Positions 60,481-64,000 of a DNA stretch of 64,000 bases are shown here, piece after piece. Position 1 is the stretch's first letter. Each line of letters begins with the position of its first letter. The DNA lies in the NCBI GenBank assembly GCA_964494805.1, contig CAZBST010000008.1, positions 58,443 to 122,442 of the forward strand. Direction: 5' to 3'. Made by a program: the position numbers and the translations under genes. The notes beneath the pieces are model-generated. The model searched no databases, was not told the origin of the DNA, and worked only from the letters and a program-made list of their open reading frames with translations. Source of the DNA: CAIYOL01 sp964494805 (GTDB taxonomy: Bacteria > Planctomycetota > Phycisphaerae > Sedimentisphaerales > Anaerobacaceae).

Positions 60481-62490
60481 TTACATTTGCTCAACTACCT
60501 CGATACCAAGCAACTCGCTTAAGCCGTGTTTTATAGTCTTCGCCGTCAAATCACAAAGCAGCAGCCGCGTCGGCCTTTTATCTGGCCCAGCGTCTAAAAC
60601 AGGACAGTTCGTATAAAACACGCTGAACTTCTGTGCCAGTTCATACAGATAGCTTGTCAAATAATTCGGCCTGTAATCGATAGCAGCCGCTTCTATCACC
60701 TCGCAGTAGCGAATCAGATGCTTCGCCAAATCCAGCTCCGCCGACTCACTGATGTTCAGCTTTTTAATGCCGGTAAGCTCTTTTTCTATAGGCACATTTT
60801 TCGTCTGCGCTTTTCGTTCAATCGATTTTATACGGGCATAAGCATACTGCATATACGGGGCGGTATTGCCCTCCATTGCTAACATCTTATCAAAGCTGAA
60901 TATATAATCGCTTGTGCGATTATTTGAGTAATCTGCATACTTTACCGCTCCGATACCGACCGCCTTCGCGATTTTGTCCTTCTTGTCCGCCGGCAACTCC
61001 GGGTTCTTTTCCTCGACTATTTGTTCTGCCCGCTGGACCGCCTCATCGAGCAGGTCTTTTAGTTTTACGTTTTCACCCTCTCTTGTTTTTAACGGCTTGC
61101 CGTTTTCACCCAAAACACTACCGAAAGTAACATGGTGCAGCATTTCTCGTTTCGCCCAGCCAGCCATTTCAGCTACTGCAAAAACCATATCGAAATGCAA
61201 CTGCTGCCTTGCGTCAGTTACATAGATAATCTCGTCGGCTTTTAATTCATTTATACGATATCGAATCGCCGCCAAATCCGTCGTCGCATACAAATACGCC
61301 CCATCCGATTTCCGAATGATAACCGGCAGCGCCTCCCCCTCCTTGTTCTTAAACCCCTCCGGAAATACACACCACGCCCCTTCTGACTCCACTGCCAGTT
61401 TCTTTTTCTTCAACTCCGCTACAATATCCCCCAGCATATCCTTATAAAAACTCTCACCGCGAAGCTCTTTATCTTCATTGAAATCAATACCGAGCATTTT
61501 ATAAATTTCGTTACAACGCTTCAGGGTAAGTTTCCTGATTAAATCCCACGCTATTAGCTCCTGTTCATCCTTCTTTTCATCGCCTCTCTGCAACATATAT
61601 GTCACATGGCTTGAGAATGATTCGTAACGTTTTGGCCCATCTCTTGTTTGTATCATAAGCCCCATACCAGTTGTGGAATCTTCCAAAGCATTAATATATT
61701 GGTAAACCACTAACAGCTCCGGCCATATATAATCTGGCACTGACTCTTGGATTTCCTTCAAAAAGGGATAAAAGTATACTTCACCATCACCAGGATCACC
61801 CTTATCTTTGGAATCTTCTATCCAGTCTGATTCTTGTCGTTTTAGTATCCGGCGACAAAGCAATTTCAGCTTTGCCTTATCTTCTGTGCAGGCCTTTAAC
61901 TCTTTAAGTTCGGTGTGATAATATAGGGGCTCTCCATGTTTCTTAGCCATACATATATGCCAAAGGCCAAGAATTACCATCCCAAAATTTGTCCCCCAGT
62001 CCCCAAAGTGGTTTTGCCAAACAGCTTTGTGGTTTTGGAAATTAAGGAACTTACGAATACAGTCACCTATAATTGTGCTTCGCAGGTGGCCTACATGCAT
62101 ATCTTTGGCGATATTCGGCCCCGAAAAATCAACAACAATGGTCTTTGACTTTTCGACTCCTTCTATGCCGAGCCGGTCGGTGTCTTTGTTTATCTCCAAA
62201 AGATTTGCTGCGACAAATTCCGGCTTTAACCGCAGGTTTATAAACCCAGGGCCAGCAATTTCCGGCTCCTCACAGATATTGTCTAAACCGACTTTTGCGA
62301 CGATTTGCTCAGTCAATTTGCGAGGATCTGTTTTGAGCTGCTTTGCCAGCGGCATTACGCCGTTGATCTGGTAGTCGCCGAACTTCGCGTCCGTTGCCAG
62401 CCGAACCATCGCTGAACAACCGCTCTGACCGCTCACAGCAGCCATAACGGCACTTACTTTATCCTCCAGCACTGTAATAACCGGTTTCAT
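60481..62490 (-). CDS. argS: Arginyl-tRNA synthetase
   Basis: 669 residues, long but within range. Class I synthetase: DFSGPNIAKDMHVGHLRSTI contains HVGH, YVTDARQQLHFDMVFAVAEM lies in the catalytic domain, and the KMSK region is degenerate, as is common in ArgRS. An N-terminal Add1-like domain precedes it and a C-terminal DALR helical domain follows. It starts 8 bp after the rsfS stop. Confidence 0.95.
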   Translation of the reverse strand: MKPVITVLEDKVSAVMAAVSGQSGCSAMVRLATDAKFGDYQINGVMPLAKQLKTDPRKLTEQIVAKVGLDNICEEPEIAGPGFINLRLKPEFVAANLLEINKDTDRLGIEGVEKSKTIVVDFSGPNIAKDMHVGHLRSTIIGDCIRKFLNFQNHKAVWQNHFGDWGTNFGMVILGLWHICMAKKHGEPLYYHTELKELKACTEDKAKLKLLCRRILKRQESDWIEDSKDKGDPGDGEVYFYPFLKEIQESVPDYIWPELLVVYQYINALEDSTTGMGLMIQTRDGPKRYESFSSHVTYMLQRGDEKKDEQELIAWDLIRKLTLKRCNEIYKMLGIDFNEDKELRGESFYKDMLGDIVAELKKKKLAVESEGAWCVFPEGFKNKEGEALPVIIRKSDGAYLYATTDLAAIRYRINELKADEIIYVTDARQQLHFDMVFAVAEMAGWAKREMLHHVTFGSVLGENGKPLKTREGENVKLKDLLDEAVQRAEQIVEEKNPELPADKKDKIAKAVGIGAVKYADYSNNRTSDYIFSFDKMLAMEGNTAPYMQYAYARIKSIERKAQTKNVPIEKELTGIKKLNISESAELDLAKHLIRYCEVIEAAAIDYRPNYLTSYLYELAQKFSVFYTNCPVLDAGPDKRPTRLLLCDLTAKTIKHGLSELLGIEVVEQM

Positions 62491-62498
62491 TGTTTAAG

Positions 62499-62888
62499 TT
62501 ATTTTTTAGGCTTTCTGCTTCGCGCTGGTTTTTCCCATTTCAGCCGTTTGGCATCGCCCCAGAGCAGTTCCAAATCGTAGTAATCGCGATATTCACGGTC
62601 AAAGATATGTATTACCACATCAACAAAATCCAGCAGTATCCATCGTCCCTGCTCATAACCGGCCGAGCCGAAACGCTGATGGCCCTTTTCTCTCGCCGCC
62701 TCACAGATTTCATCGGCAACGGTGCGCCTTTGCCTATCGCTCGTGCCGGTCGCGATTACAAAATAATCAGTAGCAGGCGATTTGCCTTTCAAATCCAGAA
62801 CCACAATATCGCTGCAATGTCTTTCGTCCGCCACTCTGGCCGCTGCCAGAGCGAATTTGCGGGCCTCTGAGTTTCGCCTCTTTGCCAA
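62499..62888 (-). CDS. rsfS: Ribosome silencing factor RsfS
   Basis: 129 residues. DIVVLDLKGKSPATDYFVIA, TGTSDRQRRTVADEI, WILLDFVDVVIHIFDREYRD and YYDLELLWGDA are the family blocks. It binds ribosomal protein L14 and blocks subunit joining under starvation. Confidence 0.94.
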   Translation of the reverse strand: MAKRRNSEARKFALAAARVADERHCSDIVVLDLKGKSPATDYFVIATGTSDRQRRTVADEICEAAREKGHQRFGSAGYEQGRWILLDFVDVVIHIFDREYRDYYDLELLWGDAKRLKWEKPARSRKPKK

Positions 62889-62985
62889 AAATTATACCCT
62901 CATTTTCTCAACAAAATAAAAGGGTGACCTAATCGGCCACCCCGATAGATTACACGACAATTAAGCATTAGTCAACAAGCGGCGA

Positions 62986-64000
62986 TTAACGCAGATGCAG
63001 CCATTGCCCCACAACCGGTGCGAACTTCAAGATTACGCCTGTAAAGACCAAACTGACCATACTCATCAGCTTTATAAGGATATTCAGGCTCGGCCCGGAT
63101 GTATCCTTGAATGGGTCGCCGACGGTATCACCAACAACAGCCGCCTTATGAGCGTTGGAGCCTTTGCCTCCGAGATTACCCTTCTCGATAAATTTTTTAG
63201 CATTGTCCCACGCGCCGCCAGCATTGTTCAGCGTGACCGCAGTAACAAAACCGCACGATAGCGCCCCCGTCAGAAGCCCCAGTAAACCCGGTATACCAAG
63301 AATGACTCCTGCTGCGATGGGAACAATAATCGCCAGAAGTGACGGTATCACCATCTCCCTCTGCGCACCGGCCGTAACTATCGAAACGCAGCTCGCGTAA
63401 TCGGGCTTGGATTTACCTTCCATAATACCCGGAATCTCCCTGAATTGCCTGCGGACCTCCTCGACGATTCTGCCTGCGTTTCTGCCGACCGCTTTCATCG
63501 TCATCGCACAGAACAAAAACGCCATCATCGCACCTATGAACAGCCCTGCCAGCAGTCTTGGATTCATTATCGTAAGGTCGTAAGCCATAAGCAAATCGGT
63601 AATATGGGCCGTCGCGACATTTACGGTGCCCTCGACATATTTCTGCGGTGACGAAAAAAGAACTTCCCCGACCTTGTACACCCCGTCGGGTGCCTCCGAT
63701 GCCAGCCGGCCTATCCAGATGCGGACCTCCTCGATATTTGCCGCGATAAGCGCCATTGCCGTCAAGGCCGCCGAACCGATTGCAAATCCCTTTCCCGTCG
63801 CCGCCGTAGTATTGCCCAGTGCATCAAGGGCGTCTGTCTTTTTGCGAACCTCAGGACCAAGCTCCGACATTTCCGCATTACCGCCCGCGTTATCTGCAAT
63901 CGGCCCGTAGGTATCAGTCGATAGCGTAACTCCCAAAGTCGATAGCATACCCACCGCCGCAAAGCCGATGCCGTACAATCCGAGAGACATATCTGTAAAA
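62986..64000 (-). CDS. hppA: Membrane-bound pyrophosphatase, C-terminal part (cut by window end)
   Basis: The last about 338 residues of a membrane pyrophosphatase, continuing past position 64000. Present are DTYGPIADNAGGNAEMSEL with substrate-binding aspartates, DALGNTTAATGKGFAIGSAA, NNAGGAWDNAKKFIE and GDTVGDPFKDTSGPSLNILI. The Ala in GNTTAA, where K+-independent enzymes have Lys, points to the K+-dependent class, which pumps Na+ or H+. It hydrolyses PPi. The N-terminal half is not visible. Confidence 0.94.
   Translation of the reverse strand, partial: FTDMSLGLYGIGFAAVGMLSTLGVTLSTDTYGPIADNAGGNAEMSELGPEVRKKTDALDALGNTTAATGKGFAIGSAALTAMALIAANIEEVRIWIGRLASEAPDGVYKVGEVLFSSPQKYVEGTVNVATAHITDLLMAYDLTIMNPRLLAGLFIGAMMAFLFCAMTMKAVGRNAGRIVEEVRRQFREIPGIMEGKSKPDYASCVSIVTAGAQREMVIPSLLAIIVPIAAGVILGIPGLLGLLTGALSCGFVTAVTLNNAGGAWDNAKKFIEKGNLGGKGSNAHKAAVVGDTVGDPFKDTSGPSLNILIKLMSMVSLVFTGVILKFAPVVGQWLHLR

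Overview
The window looks like a chromosome segment of a planctomycete, probably of the class Phycisphaerae. This is an inference from three kinds of protein: a secreted protein ending in a PEP-CTERM sorting tail (18459-19226, minus), a secreted protein ending in dockerin-like repeats (22447-25038, minus) together with a second, broken RCC1/dockerin-type fragment (29044-29280, minus), and small membrane proteins of a kind I associate with planctomycetes (36173-37799). Most of the window is ordinary core metabolism. Three accessory insertions are visible.

Region 1 (1-7400) is an array of orphan Rhs C-terminal cassettes. Five copies of the terminal part of an Rhs core (starting near 831, 2469, 4190, 5112 and 7045) are each followed, except the broken fifth, by a different C-terminal domain and then by a different small gene that is the likely immunity partner. 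The full-length rhs gene is not in the window and may lie before position 1. The array ends in the 3' half of a tRNA-Lys gene joined to a coding remnant that resembles the tail of an integrase-associated protein, so this was probably an integration boundary.

Region 2 (7400-18130) holds an LTxxQ (Spy/CpxP-like) periplasmic protein, a candidate minus-strand small RNA with its own promoter and terminator, a TrkA-C membrane protein, the protease sppA, an LpxL-type acyltransferase, a B12-binding radical SAM enzyme, a cation/proton antiporter, phosphofructokinase, an alpha/beta hydrolase and miaB. Region 3 (18130-25660) holds the PEP-CTERM protein, a two-gene AIPR-type defence candidate flanked by a 23-bp direct repeat, a large repeat protein and a cold-shock protein.

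Region 4 (25660-36000) contains hisF-hisH, glmS, an insertion at the 3' end of glmS that is bounded by a second, diverged glmS tail, the biotin operon bioB-bioF-bioA, a glutamate-semialdehyde dehydrogenase and tRNA-Pro(TGG). Region 5 (36000-46350) holds the small membrane proteins, an OmpA-family lipoprotein, ndk, and an operon of a large secreted protein (CBM9 and LamG folds), a histidine kinase and two tandem response regulators, then tRNA-Ala(GGC).

Region 6 (46430-64000) contains the hydrogenase maturation operon hypF-C-D-E-A-B behind a clear promoter, nadD, a 17-residue lysine-rich microprotein with a perfect ribosome binding site and terminator, lysA, accB-accC, an RsbU-type phosphatase, a YggS-type PLP protein, a structured RNA or terminator region, a YjbQ-family protein, argS, rsfS and the C-terminal part of a membrane pyrophosphatase cut by the window end.
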